From NCBI GenBank assembly GCA_020080175.1, contig JAGHQL010000003.1:248001-312000 (forward strand): a stretch of DNA of 64,000 bases, read 5' to 3'. The notes beneath the pieces are model-generated. The model was given only the letters and a program-made list of their open reading frames with translations, searched no databases and was not told the origin of the DNA. The DNA is from Glutinoglossum americanum. Taxonomy: Eukaryota; Ascomycota; Geoglossomycetes; Geoglossales; Geoglossaceae. Below are positions 43,901-57,305 of the stretch, in pieces. Each line of letters begins with the position of its first letter. Position 1 is the first letter of the stretch. Position numbers and translations under genes: made by a program.

Positions 43901-46068
43901 TCGGGGCGCTCGAGATGAATGGTGAATCAGACCGGATCGCTAAATCGCTAGTATCTGAAATGCACTTTACCGGTGCGGAGCTCGACCAAGGTCCGGACTC
44001 TCCAGCATTCGCCATTAAGGCAAGTATATTGGAGTTCTTGAATAGCTGTTTGGCGGCACTCCCGAGAAAACCGACTGTGGCACACCTATTGCTCGGGTTT
44101 TCCGTTACTGGGGATACTATCGATGTTGCGCATGGCGGTCCATTCGCCAAAGATATGGCTCTCTTCCACTCAATACTCAAAATCCTCTACGAGTACCCTG
44201 ATGGGGAAATCGACGGAAACTTTCTAGCTTGGTTAATGCATCTCAAACAAGCTGGACTGCAATTATTGGAAAAGCTGTGGAAATCTCCACTCTCCTCCGT
44301 TTATACGATGACTGAACTCAGAGTCCATGAGTTCCTCTTTGTTCAGTTTGTTAGGCAGACTATCGTAAATTCTAGTACACTTTGGGATGGGCGCTCAATT
44401 GCGGATCCAGATTTTATATTCTCGGAATCCGCTATCTGTTTCAGAGGCTTTCTAATTCAACGAGCTGCGCTCCTTGATTACGCAACAAGGGAAATCTGCT
44501 ATATAGCTCAAGAACACGCCCCAACCTGGAAAGCCAGGATATTATCGACATTACTTGGCACAACATCTACTTCGGATGGAGGACAAGTATCAAATCCTAC
44601 AGTCTTTGATTTATTCGATTTCATAGAACTGGATATACCAAGCGAAGTCCCCGAGGCCACATCACCTCCCTTCGCAGAAATTGATCTGAGCATCTGCACA
44701 AAAGCGGTCGCGAATGAAATCACCTTGTATGACCTACCGAGTGTGGAAGAGCTTCTTACTCTGAAACAACACGAACTACGGAAAGGGGGCCACATACCAG
44801 GACCCGCTGAAGAACAGTCGCTGCACAACGAAGCACAAAAGCTAGTCGCTCGCCTTCACGCAAGGAACCAGCGAAACTTGCTTCTTCAGGCAAGATCTGA
44901 TACTCTCAAAGCCTGGACCCAACTTCTTCTCATGGTATTGGAAAACTGCGACTTTGACCTTGGAACCAAAACAGCGTTCATATTTCAGACGTTCCAGGTC
45001 ATCCTTCCCAAACTGGAGCAGTATAGCCTCGAGAGTATCACGGAAGCTCTTGAGCTTTCTAGGCTAGCGAAAGTCCTACTCTCCAACCTTGACTTTATCT
45101 CCTCATCATTCGACAAGGGCAGGGCAGGGGATGTTGCGAATGATCGACTTTGTCAACTGTTCCGGATCTCGTTGAGGGGAATACACTCGCCGATAGCGAC
45201 CACCAGTTTACGAGAGAATTTCTATAGTATTTGTTATCGGTATCTCACTGGCATGTCGGATGTATCTGAAGCGGGCACTATTTCCCAACGGCACCATACC
45301 CAAACAATCAAAGCTTCAGGTGAAAGATTGATTGAGGTAATCTGTGACGACGCGTATGCCGGCGATGAAGTGTGTAGGATATCAGCTTTCTTGCTTCTTG
45401 ATGCGCTCGTTTCTTCTGATGAACGAGAAGATTCGAACTACATGGTTGAGGCACTTGTGCGACTTAACTTCATTGCTGTTGTGGTTGATGCAATTAGGCA
45501 TATACCATCAGAATTGCGAGACACAAAAGCTCAAGGTAAGCAAATTCTCCTCTAGAAGTAATTAGGGCTAACAAAGGGTAGACGTACCTCTACTATTTTC
45601 ATATTACGAAGCGAAGCTGTCTCTTTTGCTGCGCATCTCCCAGACGAGAGCAGGGGCAACTTATGTGCTTAATGCTGGACTCTTCCAATCTGTGCGAGAC
45701 TCCCAGTTATTCTCCGTCGATCCAGACCTCGGACTCGGTCAGTTAGAGAGATCTACTAGTTTCATCATTGCTTTTGCTAATGTCTCTCAGACATCGATCA
45801 TCCTGAGGCTCTGAAGAAGTATTACAATCTACTTCTCGCAGTGATACGGGTCATTAATTCGGCCGTCCTAAGCAAAGGCTCTCAAAACCAGCACACAATT
45901 GACCAAGCTCGAAGATTCCTAGCTGATAATCGCTACCAAATCGTAGCAATCTTCAAACGTCATGCGAAGATAGGCGGAGTCCATACCGATGCCAGCGGTG
46001 ATCTCGAGAATATTGTAGAATCCTTCACACTTCTCATTTCTATGACCAAGTTCCTAGAGGCAAGCTAG
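40966..46068 (+). CDS. NUP192: Nuclear pore complex inner-ring scaffold Nup192 (Nup205)
   Basis: Four exons join in frame to 1642 residues: 40966-41149, 41225-45535, 45582-45737 and 45791-46068. Introns are 75, 46 and 53 bp. The start (MGDKYDISGLQNLHRDLLAL), the early IDGVDYSINEELKEGTLQLA block with DTLNIDEIEAA, and the alpha-solenoid make-up throughout match fungal Nup192/Nup205. No transmembrane segment or FG repeats are present, as expected for a scaffold nucleoporin. It should bind Nic96 and other inner-ring partners. The final exons (VPLLFSYYEAKLSLLLRISQ, then HPEALKKYYNLLLAV) are the usual C-terminus. It is head-to-head with TEL1. Confidence 0.92.
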
Positions 46069-47382
46069 ACCCCTAGCCTCCTTTCTAGCCGAATGCTAAT
46101 AAAGAGGATTAAATACAGTTTGAAGAGGAAAGCACCTTACGGAAGAGCGCCTCTAAAGTTTTTACGTAGAAGCAGGTGATTTTTACTTGAAAAACGTCAA
46201 AAGTACAGCAGATGTATAGACCAATTGGAAACGAAAAGGTTCATAGCGTTAGATTTTGATGACAGCAATTAAAGACTTGGATGTAATATTAACACCATGT
46301 GCAACACTCTCAACCTCCTTGGCAGATGGCACACATGTATATGTGCAAGTGGGTGGTGAAAGCCCTAGCGCAATCCAGGAACCACTTAGTAACGAGAATG
46401 CTCTTATAATAGCGATACTAACTGATGGCGCATGGGTTTGCCTCAGTGGCAGAGGCGCACTGAGCCGGTTGAAGACGTGGCATTGCGACGTCAGAATTGG
46501 CAACAACGTTGGCCACATCAAACCGCGATGAAGTTTCGAGGGTCCGCCAGGACTTTTGTCCCCCACACACGTATAAATGTATGTACAAGTACGACAGCGG
46601 CCGACACAAACCCTAATAAACACGGTAGTTATCATTAAATAAGGCACCCAAAGGAGAGCGTAATCACCATACATAAGAATAAGTTTCATCGTATTATGTT
46701 GCGAACCCCTGGAGAAAAGCATGTGACCGCACATCCAGAAAGGCAAGTTAACGCACCTCACCCTGAGAGGCGCAAAATGATAAGGGGAAAAAAGACATGT
46801 AAGCAATAACAATACCAAACACCACTCCCAAGAATCTAACAAGCGTGGGATAAACAAATATCAAATAAACAAAGAACAATAACAAAGAACAACAAAGGAT
46901 ATAGGAGAACCTCCGAACCTCTTTTGGTTCCCTAGTGAGAGAAGGCATATTTACTTACCCCTATTAAAAGACGCTGTGAGCGCGGTATCATTAAAGCGGC
47001 ATTGTGGAAACCGCTTTTCTCACGGAGCTTGTCATTGCCGCTTTTTGCAGTCCCGGAACTTGGAGGGGAACATCACGTGTTTCATTTGGATAACCCTTAG
47101 GACACTTAAGACACACCCCGCCACAACGAGAATAGGGTGAAAAGCCGCAGACGCCCCATTAGAATTCTGCAACAATTTCCTCGTTCCCTTGCACTTCGTG
47201 GCTGAAAGATCCGCTTAACTCCGTCCACGCCACCATTCGCGTCACTTTCTAGCCCACTTTCATTGGATCTTTCAAATGGAACAAGCCTCTGCATTGAGAA
47301 AGAAGCATTGATACTCCCTCCCCTATATCTTGAATATCCACTTCCGCCTTTTAGTCCAACCAAGGACTCCAGATCCCGATAG
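46069..47382. other. Intergenic, no gene recognised
   Basis: About 1.3 kb between the 3' end of NUP192 and the start of CUL4. Frames here are short or AT-biased without domains. The right part (from about 46980) is probably the CUL4 promoter and leader. Confidence 0.45.
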
Positions 47383-50376
47383 ATGCAGCACTCGAAGGAC
47401 GCGTCTGCTGATCATCGAGGCAGTCGTTCAGTATCTCAAGGGAAGAGAAAGCTGTCCCATCAGCAAGATCCGACTGCCGAGGCCAGCTCACAACCTTTCC
47501 CACTTTGTAGACAGAGCACAATATCAGAACTCTTCTCCTCTGCCTCCAAGCTATCCAAGCCCGTCGACGATATATCTCCTTCGACAAAGAGAATCAAGCG
47601 ACCCTCCACTCCAACCTCTCAACCCACCCCACCCCAGCCTGGTCTAGACACAAGCCCGTCCAAGATGCGGAGTATGAGAGCCAATTCGAATGTCATCGAT
47701 CTGACTGGGTCTTCTACACCAAGTACACCCAGGGCCTCTTCTGTCGTCTCCCAGTCTACCAGCATCTCAAGTAGAAGCCCAAGCGTCGCCCGTCCCTCTA
47801 ACTTCCAACCACACACAGGAGCAAAGAAGCTCGTCGTTAGGAACCTCCGCAAGACATCCCGACTAGGCCCAGAGGCCTATTTCGATCAGATATGGGCCCA
47901 GCTGGATGCCGCATTGACTGCTATCTTCAATAGTGAAAAGCTTCCATACTCCCTTGAAGAACTTTACCGTGGGGTTGAGAACGTTTGCCGGCAAGATCAG
48001 GCACCGAAGCTCTACGAGAAAATGAAGGAGAGGTGCCGGATCTATGTCGCAACGACTTTAAAGGCACCTCTACTTGAGAAAATTAGTCACAGCGATGTTG
48101 GTGTACTTCAAGCCGTTCAATCCGCTTGGAAAAAGTGGTATAGACAATTGGTGTGTTAGACTATCCTTTAATCTCTCCTCAGTCTCTAACTGGTGTGGAC
48201 TGGCAGATGACAATTCGTTCAATATTCTTCTACATGGATCGATCATACCTGCTCTCCTCGGCGGATGCTTCCATAAATGACATGGGCGTCGCCCAGTTTC
48301 GCGTCTTCATAATTTCAGACGTCACCCTTAAAGAAAAGGCTCTACGAGGGATGACCAACCTATTTCAGTATGATCGGGACAATGAGCAAGAGTCCCTAAA
48401 TACAACGCTACTCTCTGCATCTGTAGTCATGGTCCATGAGCTTGGCATCTACACGGATGACTTCGAACCTAAATTTATAGCAACCTCGCAAGTATATTAT
48501 GCTTCACTAGCGGATTCAGATGGTCAGTCTGAGAATCTGGCACGATATCTCGAAGACACCGAGAAGAGATTCGAGAAGGAAGCAGCTCGATGCGACTTCT
48601 TCCGGTTAGATGCCTCGACCAAACGGGATCTGGTTGTTGTGCTGGAGGAGGTGCTCGTCCGGGAGAGGATCACTATGCTGGTCGACACCCAGCAAGTGGC
48701 GAAGCTACTCGGTAATAACGATGTGCCGTCGTTAAGAAGGCTTTTCTTCCTCCTGCAACGCATCCGTGAAATAGATAGGCTCAAGACCCCCTGGGAGGCC
48801 TTTATTAAAGAACAGGGATCTGGAATTGTGCAAGATGAAGGGCGCGAGAACGAGATGGTAGCAAGGCTTTTGGAGTTTAAGAGGAAGCTCGATAATATCT
48901 GGAAAGTCCCGTTCCAGAAGCACGAAGGGCTCGGGCATGTGTTGCGTGAATCCTTTGAAACATTCATCAACGAGAGACCAAGACATTCGCTTTGGGATAC
49001 AAAAAATTCCAAGCCAGCAGAGATGATTGCAAAACATGTTGATCTGCTCCTTCGAACAGGTCTCAAGGCCATACCCTCCAATCCGTCTGCGGCTGTTGAG
49101 CCTTCTGACCTAAGCAATCGCGGCTTGGATGGTGCGGCGGGCGATGAAGACGCAGAGTTGTCAGCACGGCTTGATCAAGTACTTGACCTCTTCCGCTTCA
49201 TTCACGGAAAGGATGTGTTTGAAGCTTTCTACAAGAAAGATCTTGCTCGGCGGTTATTGATGGGGCGAAGCGCGAGCGCAGACGCGGAGCGGACGATGCT
49301 AACAAGACTAAGGACCGGTAAGTTCATTATGCCAGAAATTCCCCTAATCATCGCCATATTAAGAAACATCTAGAATGCGGGTCGGCCTTCACGCACAACC
49401 TTGAGCAGATGTTCAAGGACATTGATTTAGCAAAGGACGTGCTTGCGTCGTTCAAAAACACACGAGCAGGCTATAACAAGGCTGGGGGGATGGATCTTTT
49501 TGTTAATGTCCTGTCCGCATCTGCTTGGCCAACTTACCCAGACGTGCAGGTTAACCTACCTGCGGAGATCGGGTCCTATCTCGAAGCCTATGAACACCAC
49601 TACCAGGCGAAGCACAGTGGGAGGAAACTTGCGTGGAAGCATGCGCTGGCTCACTGTATAGTCAAGGCACACTTCCCGAAAGGCGCCAACAAAGAGCTTG
49701 CGGTTAGCTCGTTTCAGGCAATCGTCCTGCTACTCTTCAACGGAGTCGAGGGGGACGGCCAGCTCACTTTTCTACAGATCCAAGCTGCTTCCGGACTTTG
49801 TACGTTCCTACATCTGATTTAGATATGTGACCCGACCCTCGCAACCACGCTGACCCTCTACAGCTGACCCCGAGCTTAAACGAACATTACAATCCCTCGC
49901 CTGTGGCAGATCTCGTGTCCTCAACAAAACCCCCAAAGGCCGCGACGTCAACGTGACAGATACATTCAGCGTCAACCTCGCCTTCCACGACCCGAAGTAC
50001 CGTATCAAGATCAACCAAGTCCAGCTTAAGGAGACCAAGCAAGAGAACAAAGAGACCCATGAGCGCGTGGCCCAAGACCGGCAGTACGAGACCCAAGCGG
50101 CGCTGGTCCGAATCATGAAGAGCCGCAAAGTCATCTCGCATAACGAACTCATTACAGAAGTTATCAAGCAGACGAAGAACAGAGGGGAGTTGGACATTGG
50201 AGATATCAAGAAGAATATTGAAAAGTGAGTGCTTTTGCCCTGGGATCGCCACTCCGGCCTATTGGATTTCTGTTCCTCGTCTCAATCTTACTAACCTCTT
50301 TGCTCTATCTCAAAACAGGCTTATCGAAAAGGATTATATGGAGCGCGACGGCCAATCATACAAGTACCTCGCATGA
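47383..50376 (+). CDS. CUL4: Cullin-4, scaffold of CRL4 ubiquitin ligase
   Basis: Five exons join in frame to 907 residues: 47383-48150, 48207-49317, 49374-49799, 49864-50224 and 50319-50376. The first 150 residues are Ser/Pro-rich and disordered, with a VIDLTGSS SIM-like motif. Cullin repeats follow (TIRSIFFYMDRSYLL near residue 258). The cullin homology domain then appears (DVFEAFYKKDLARRLLMGRS, then CGSAFTHNLEQMFKDIDLAK). The C-terminus carries the neddylation site region (ALVRIMKSRKVISHNELITE) and ends YMERDGQSYKYLA. In fungi CRL4 with Ddb1 acts in replication, DNA repair and heterochromatin formation, and is tied to DNA methylation control in some species. The Cul4 rather than Cul1 or Cul3 assignment rests on the N-terminus and overall similarity. 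Confidence 0.9.
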
Positions 50377-52621
50377 AAGTACATAAAGGGAAAGAGTTTG
50401 TCTAATTCTCATTTTCAGCTGTTAAAGCTCAGAAATCCCCATTTTGCTTCATTTCTTTTCTCCCCCTTTCCTTTTCCAAGCATTCGTTTCTACTCCATGG
50501 GGGCGAAGCATAGGGTTGTGAAACCAAACGGCGCCACGGGGTTTTTTTCATATCGAGGATGGGTTGGGGAGGCAGTGTAGTCCACACCCCGTATCCAATG
50601 GGTGAAGGCGGAGGTGGGATTCGTCTCCTAATGCGAATATCCATACTGTACATTATTTGGAGATAAGATGATTTTTTTTTCATTTGTTTAAAAGATTCCC
50701 GAATAGTGTGGGTGTTGTGAGGCGAGGCTGGTGGTGGATCTAAGAATTGAAATGAAGGATCCTACTGAGAGATCCAGGTCGAGAAAGCAGATTGATAGTT
50801 TTTCTTTTCTTTCTTTTTTCCCTTCGCGTTGACATTCGTCCGTAGCGGAGAATAAAGAAAGGAAGAAAAAAGCCCAAGGATTATTATAGAGTTTTTTTTT
50901 TCTTTACTTTTAGTCGCCCATCTCAGATTATATAAAACTTTCAACCCATTTTTCCATACCACTAACTAAACACAACACCGCGCTCTCGGGTTAAAAAAAT
51001 CTGATGAAAAAGTTTAATCTATCCCGCCCTTCTGTACCCGCCGTATACCGATTGGATATGGGATTGGAAGAGACTCTTTGTGGGTGGGATGGGATGTATG
51101 TGAGCGTCTGAAATTAAGGCGAAACCCCCTCTCCCAATCTACCCTGTGAGGTTTCCCCCACAAGGAGTGGACCTCTATTTTTAGAACACCGTTTCGTTTC
51201 ATTTTTATTGTCCGTTTAGCACCTAGTACCTGCAACCCTATCCCCCGTCGGCCCTATCTAAGATAGGATTAAGTGGGTGATCAGAATATTAAAACTTTTA
51301 AGTTTCCCCAAACCCTAGCCTAAATTCCACCTAATTTCCCCATCTCCTCTCGTTCGTAGTTCTAGTTTCTTTTTATTCTTAAGTTGCATATATACGCGGG
51401 TGCTAGATTTGTTTATAATACCGTGGGTTGAGATCTGTGGCTGCGAGCCGGTGGGAGTGTTGGATTTCTAGGTTACGAAAGAGGTATTAACTGTTTCACA
51501 CCTGGAATGAGATTCGGTCTAGGATTCGCCCATTCCTGTTTATTTTAGATGCTGGTTCCAATGTCCACTCCCCTATTTTCGTCTTTTGTCAAAGCTGGAC
51601 TTCTGTAGTTTTTGAATGAGCGACGCGGAACCAATTCCTACATCTTCCAGCCTCACAGGGCAATCGCACAGTAGTGGATTTGCGCACATTGCGTGCGAAC
51701 GATTGAATAAACCACTCCACCCTTTTATCGTTTGTACTGTGGCCCTTTTCTCCCAATTCCGATCACCACACAATACATCCAGTAAGGCGATCTCGGGGTA
51801 GAAGTAGTAGATAAGGAAACGAAAATGAAAACGAAAACGAAGGATAAACAAGGAAAAGATAAGCCAACCTATGCATCGGGAAGAGAAAACGAACGTGGTC
51901 AGTTACATCTACCGTAAAGTCCGCGATTTACACAACGTGATGGATATGACCCATAAAATATGAAGAGGCATGCGGTGTATGAACCAACAACATTCATAAA
52001 CGTAACGTCGTCGTCTCTCCATCGGTTCAAAATCCTTAACGCGTTCGTTCTTTACAACTCCCCCAGATCCGATCCGACGTTATGAATACGTATGCATGAT
52101 AATCAGTTGAACGAGTTTAAAAATAGTCAGACATCAGTGGCGTGCATTCGTGTTTTTGATTGCGGGGGGTGAAGATTCATGAAATAAAGCAGTAGAATAT
52201 CAAGTCCACAATCTTTTCTTTCTCGCCTTGTGAAATGTGTTTGAAGAAGTACAAATCGAAACGAAACGCATATTTGCACGAACTTGCGCACGCACTTGCC
52301 ATCGCCACCCTTCCTACATCCGTGGTGGCTTAAAGATCGCGCTGCGTTACAACAGGGAGGGGGGGCGTGGCAACACGCTGATGCTCTTGTGCTCTCTGAG
52401 GCAGGGAACAAGGCCCCCCCTAGGGGGCCACTGTAAAGAAATGAGAATTTATCTTGACGGCAGAGCTAACCCATGTATGCATCCATAATCATGCGTCAGC
52501 GGGTGGAGGGGAACGGAAAAGAAAACAGATTTAGCCCATAAAAAAAGCACAAAGACAGCGTTTATTCATTCTAAAAAGGCAACAGGAACTGGCTTTGGCT
52601 GTGGAAAGGAATCTGCCCTCA
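50377..52621. other. Long convergent intergenic region, no gene recognised
   Basis: About 2.2 kb between the 3' ends of CUL4 and the PP2C gene. It holds T-rich, A-rich and CT-rich tracts and short frames only. No repeat copy or RNA gene that I can recognise. Confidence 0.45.
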
Positions 52622-54464
52622 TCAATCCTTCTGCGGGTCCCTCTTGATTGCCTGCAACCGCTGTATCTTAGCTGCCTCCGGTAACAGCTCTGGACCGAGC
52701 CCACCACCGGCGGCCAGCTCGACTTCCTCTGCCGTCTCAGAGTCTTTAGGCTGTGGCTCTGCACCTTCCCCTAATACCTTCGCCTTTGCATCTCTCATAA
52801 TCGCCTCGGTCTCGCTAATGCCACCCTTCTTACCGGGCGGATCTCCCTCAACGCCGATGGGTTCAACCTTACGATCCACAGTATTCTGTACAGCTTTATT
52901 GTCAAAGCGAACAATCATGCAGGAGAGATTGTCCGTGGAGAAGCGCGCAAGAGCATGGTCGACAAGGGCTTTAGACGCAGCCTGGGGGTCATGGTTCTGT
53001 CGGACGAGATCAACGGCTTCCTGATCCGAGCAGACGTCCCAGAGCTAGAGAAAGTAGAGATTAGCGGAGGCAATAGCAAGATACAAGGTTAGGAACCCCT
53101 ATGCGAAAAAAGGAAATTCAAAGGGGAGGCGAGAAGCAAACGTGACCTACCCCGTCGCAAGCAAGGATGATGAATTCATCAACCTCTGGGTGTATAACCG
53201 TTTCAGTAGTGTATGGGTGGCCAGTTACAAGATCTTTCATATACGCATCTCCCAAAGCCCTTGTCACAGCCAGCACGCCATTGACACGATTATTCAGGAT
53301 CAGACCTCCAGCATTCGCAATTCGCCTCCCTTCATTTTCGTCGCTGCCCTTGTGATCGTATGACAGGCGAAGAGCCTTGCCATTACGGCACAGGACTATG
53401 CGAGCATCACCCACATTCGCAGTATATAGGACACGCTGTCGAGTAGCAGACTCTTGGAGCTTGGCTTGGGATGGCGGGTTCGATGTCAAGTTAGCAGGGG
53501 GAGGCGTACCGTTGTTGCTATTCGTATTGGCGGGTTTAGGGGGAGTTTGCGGCTGTTCTGAGTTGTGGTTACTGCCCTCGGTCTTGGACGCATTCGCTGC
53601 TTCCGCCTTTGCCGCAGCCGCCGCAGCCGGCGCGATGGCAGTAGAGCCAGTGGCCGATTGGGGATTTGGTATCCTATCCTCCCATCTCAAGACCGCAGCC
53701 ACAGCAGTGCATCCGCTGTTCTTCACAGGGAGCGTCTCGAGCTGCTGGTCGACGTTGGTAAATGTCTGATCCAAGAGCTCTGGAATAGGCGTATTGGGAT
53801 TCTTCCGAATAGTCTCCTCGAGGATGAGATGAAGCTTCTTGCCACACCAATCAGCTGCAAATGTCCCTGCGTGTCCATCGAAGATAGCAAAGTATCCATT
53901 ATCCGTTTCCACGACATTGGTAGATTTGGAGACTGAGTCAGTCGATTTCGAGACTACCGAACCAAGGTCGGTACCAACGGCTGGAGCAGGTGTGTTGAGA
54001 AAGTTGTAGAGATAGGAGTGCGTATCTTCCATCGTTCTTCGACACTTCTTGTTCTTGTCTTCGGTCACGCCAACCCTGAAAGTAGATCTTGGTGTAGGTA
54101 ACGATTCCCCGGCTGAGTTGTTGTTTGATCCTTGCGGTACAAAGAGTGCAGGATCTGTCTTGCCTAATTTCTGCATCTGTGTAGGCTCGCTAGTGTTACT
54201 TGAAGAAGAACTAGAGAGATGCAACTTCGCACTAGTAAAGGCCTTGGTGATGCCGCTACTCCGTCTCTTCTTCTCCACACTCGGAGTGCTCTCTCCATTA
54301 GAGACATCTCCTGAGCTTCCACTTGTGTTATTTCTCTTATCTCCACTGTTCGAGTCTTCCATGGCGACGCCGGATGCGTTTTTAGATGAAGGTGAAGATT
54401 GTGTAGCGTTTACCCCGCTAGAGCTATCGTGTTCCCTGATTGTAGACGACGAGTTGCCGAACAT
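52622..54464 (-). CDS. PTC1: Protein phosphatase 2C (Ptc1-type)
   Basis: Two exons, 53151-54464 and 52622-53044, give 578 residues from Met 54464. The 106-bp intron splits LACDG from [12 protein letters not shown]2C motifs in order: [75 protein letters not shown], the ACDGLWD metal-binding Asp block and [10 protein letters not shown]. All metal-ligand Asp residues are present. A low-complexity Ala/Asn/Pro insertion of about 65 residues lies inside the catalytic domain. Ptc1-type enzymes damp MAP-kinase stress signalling. No ATG precedes the open frame upstream (it stays open past 54494), so an extra 5' exon is possible. Confidence 0.88.
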
Positions 54465-56046
54465 TCTGCCCAGCAGTCCTCCTTGGCCGGACAAGCTCCT
54501 TCGCTTGCTTCCTGCCAGTTTGAAGGGAATGAGGTTAGGAAGATCGAGTTCCTTTTGAGGTGCGGGCGTTAGAAAGTGAGGGTGTTGAAGGAACGAGGCT
54601 CGGCGCGTAAACGAGTTCGCAATTGGAAGCGCGTATGGAAAGCGTTGGATGCTGGAGGGATTTCAGGATTCTTTGTGAGAGGACTGCCCGCACACACAAT
54701 GAATGGAGCGTCAGCCCAGATCTAGCTTAGAAGAAGAGAACACTGTGGGCCAGAATCTTTGGCGATCCTCCGTGTCTTAAGCCAACAAAGACTCGCGCAT
54801 ATATGGATATGCACAACACCGTCTAATTAATTGTTTCGAGCGGGCGGTAACTTATCCCCGAGCAGAAATATTATTTCCACAAACAGTTAAATAGCACGAT
54901 TACTTTGATTAGGTACTGGATACAGAATCACAGATGCTGATTGAGGGCGAAGTTGTGTGTGAGAGCATGGACGAAGTAGAGTGGAAAAAGCAAAGTTATG
55001 GTGTACAGTGGAGCAGTACAGCTGAAACACTAGGACTAGAGCAAGGACCACTTACATTCTGCAATGCCTGGACTGACGTCGTACCGAACAGCGGCACAGC
55101 AACGAGTTGAGAGGATAAGTGGCGGGTTTTCGCGTCTTCCTCCCGTAAATTACCCCACTATGATGAATGTGTGGGAGGTGTAAGCGTAACTTGCATCAAT
55201 GCGGGGACCGCGAACAGCCCGTTCTCCGACTTCAACTCTTCAAAGCTCAACAGCAGAGGTTGGAGTAGTGTATCATCAATATATACTCCGTACATACGAC
55301 ATCCTTTATGCCTGCTTCCTACCTGCTCAAAGGCTCGCGTCTTGCAACAACATCGGCCTTTTCTCTTCTACCACACATGGCAGAAAATATCATGATATAG
55401 AGGATGGCATATGGACTATACTAGTAGGGGATTATAGTTCTACTTTTTGCATCAGCCTTGTCGCTCGATTTCCCGCTTTCGCCTGGAGATTTTGTCCTAG
55501 GCCACTTATGCTACTGCATTAGTATCACAAAGCAATCACACAGCCACAGTTTCGTATCGAACTGGGATTTGGTTGGTTCTTGCGGAAGGCGGTCTGCATC
55601 AAGGGTTACTGGCAGAAAAAAAAAACCTTAGTTCACTTGCACAGCCACTTGAGGGCAGTTACTTTTTTTGCATCTACCCCCTCGAAAGTGCTGCTAGCAA
55701 GTTATTAGGCTATGGTGACGAGGGTACAGAAATGCGACTGAGGACCAAACCTTGAAACAGGCCATCCTCTAGACCCGCAGCGGGATGGCTAGGTGAGGCG
55801 AGGCGGCTTTCCCAGGCGGTGTCAGCCTTTTTTGCTCTCCTCTAGTATCTGCAGTCACTCAAGACAGTAAAGCTCCGTGCGCGGCTTATACTCCAGGATC
55901 ATTCTTCTGAGTAAACTCCCGAGAAGGGTTCGCTCTATGAACACTGCGCACTGCCCGCTCATTGGTGAAACCACTCGTGTATCACCGAAACGCCCGCCAA
56001 AGATGACTTAAGAAAATCCTAGACACAGAGGAACGCCTTAACATAT
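54465..56046. other. Promoter of the PP2C gene and intergenic DNA
   Basis: The left part is the leader and promoter of the PP2C gene and may hide a small 5' exon, since the coding frame stays open upstream of Met 54464. The rest shows no gene-like frame. Confidence 0.45.
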
Positions 56047-57003
56047 CTATCGGCGCAGACTGTCCAGCCTCGCTTGGAGATCGTCATCTCCAGAGCCTCC
56101 CCCGATAGCCTCGGCAATTCGGCCCTCTGTCTGAGTATTCTTCTGTAGTCCAGTTGGTGTTTCGCCCAGCTGGATAATTCCCAAAGTCAGTTAATACTCT
56201 CCACTAGCGTTCAACCGCACACAACACCCCGGGGGGAGGACGTGAAATGGAGTGATTGACGTACTGCCTGTCCCAAATCCACACCAATCTCATCCAATAC
56301 CTCCTTAATAACCTCTTCGCCTTCCTCCTCGTCTTCTAGTCCAGTGACGTCGTCAATAGCATCATCCATCATTTCCTGACGTTGATCCATAATGTCATTT
56401 TCTTTTTCAAATTCCATGGCTATTCGTTGCAGTGCCGGGAGATTCATTTGCCTATTCATGCTTCCAAGCAGAGATGTAGCTCCTTTCATCGATTGCATCA
56501 TTTGCTCGTTACTACGGACAGTCTGAAACAAAGCAAATGAATCAGCGGGGTAGCTGGGAGTTATACCATGGTAATAGAATGTTATACCTGTATTCGTAGT
56601 GACACAGCTTGGAGTTGTGTGCGCATCTGGTAAAACTTCTGGATGTATCTGCCACACAAGTTAGTAATGTACCCCCCCAAAGCGACATAGGTTCAAAGGA
56701 AGCCTACCTCCTCGTCCTCACTAAATCCTTAGCTTGGATTTTACAAGCGCCCATCTGTCCATTCTTAGCACTCTTTTTGATATCTTGTATGAGCTTCTTC
56801 TCCTGGTTTTCTAGCTTCTGCCGCTCGCGGTCAAGTTCGCGTTGCGCTTTCTCTAGGGCCCGTTGGTGCTTGCGAAGTCTTTCGGCTGGGGTCATGCGTT
56901 TCCCAAACGCCCATTCAACTATCTGCATGAAACATTAAATATCACTCATTTGTAGAATTGATATGAGGTGGGGACGAGATAGCCGGGTTGTGCTTACATT
57001 CAT
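56047..57003 (-). CDS. VPS2: ESCRT-III subunit Vps2 (Did4/CHMP2)
   Basis: Five exons join in frame to 220 residues: 56998-57003, 56708-56922, 56588-56648, 56265-56522 and 56047-56169. The first exon is only ATGAAT (Met-Asn). The product begins MNIVEWAFGKRMTPAERLRK and carries the basic coiled-coil Snf7 core. The acidic tail (GLEDEEEGEEVIKEVLDEIG) ends in a MIM1 motif, DDDLQARLDSLRR, that binds the Vps4 ATPase. The length matches CHMP2A (222 residues). It acts in ESCRT-III filaments during multivesicular body formation. Intron branch sites include TACTAAC. It is head-to-head with FZO1. Confidence 0.93.
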
Positions 57004-57305
57004 TGTACTGGTTTGTAGAGTGGGATCAGGAACAAAAGGTAATATATTCAGCAGTGAGTCCTGCTCTATGCGTTGTGGCCTGGATGACGTTGCTTGGTGG
57101 TGGATTAAAGGTGCTAGTGCTAGCGGCTGCGCACCAAGGCGAACAATCAATCACCTTCACTGTATCAACAACACTCGCGCCACTTAAATTCGCGAAACAT
57201 TTCGACTGAGCACATGCACTCGTCACTTGTCCGACCATCCGAACTGTTCAACCCCCTGATTGACGAAAACAACGCATTAACCATATAGTTGGGCTCTTCT
57301 CCAAG
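57004..57305. promoter_or_regulatory. Shared divergent promoter of VPS2 and FZO1
   Basis: 302 bp separate the start codons of the two divergent genes. Nothing else codes here. Confidence 0.5.

Noticed and set aside
46249-46857. 202-residue minus-strand frame downstream of NUP192
   Set aside because: Hydrophobic and Cys-rich without any recognisable family. Probably chance in AT-rich 3' DNA.
51573-51851. Frames on both strands in the CUL4/PP2C gap
   Set aside because: No domain, no splice consensus and a composition like the surrounding non-coding DNA.
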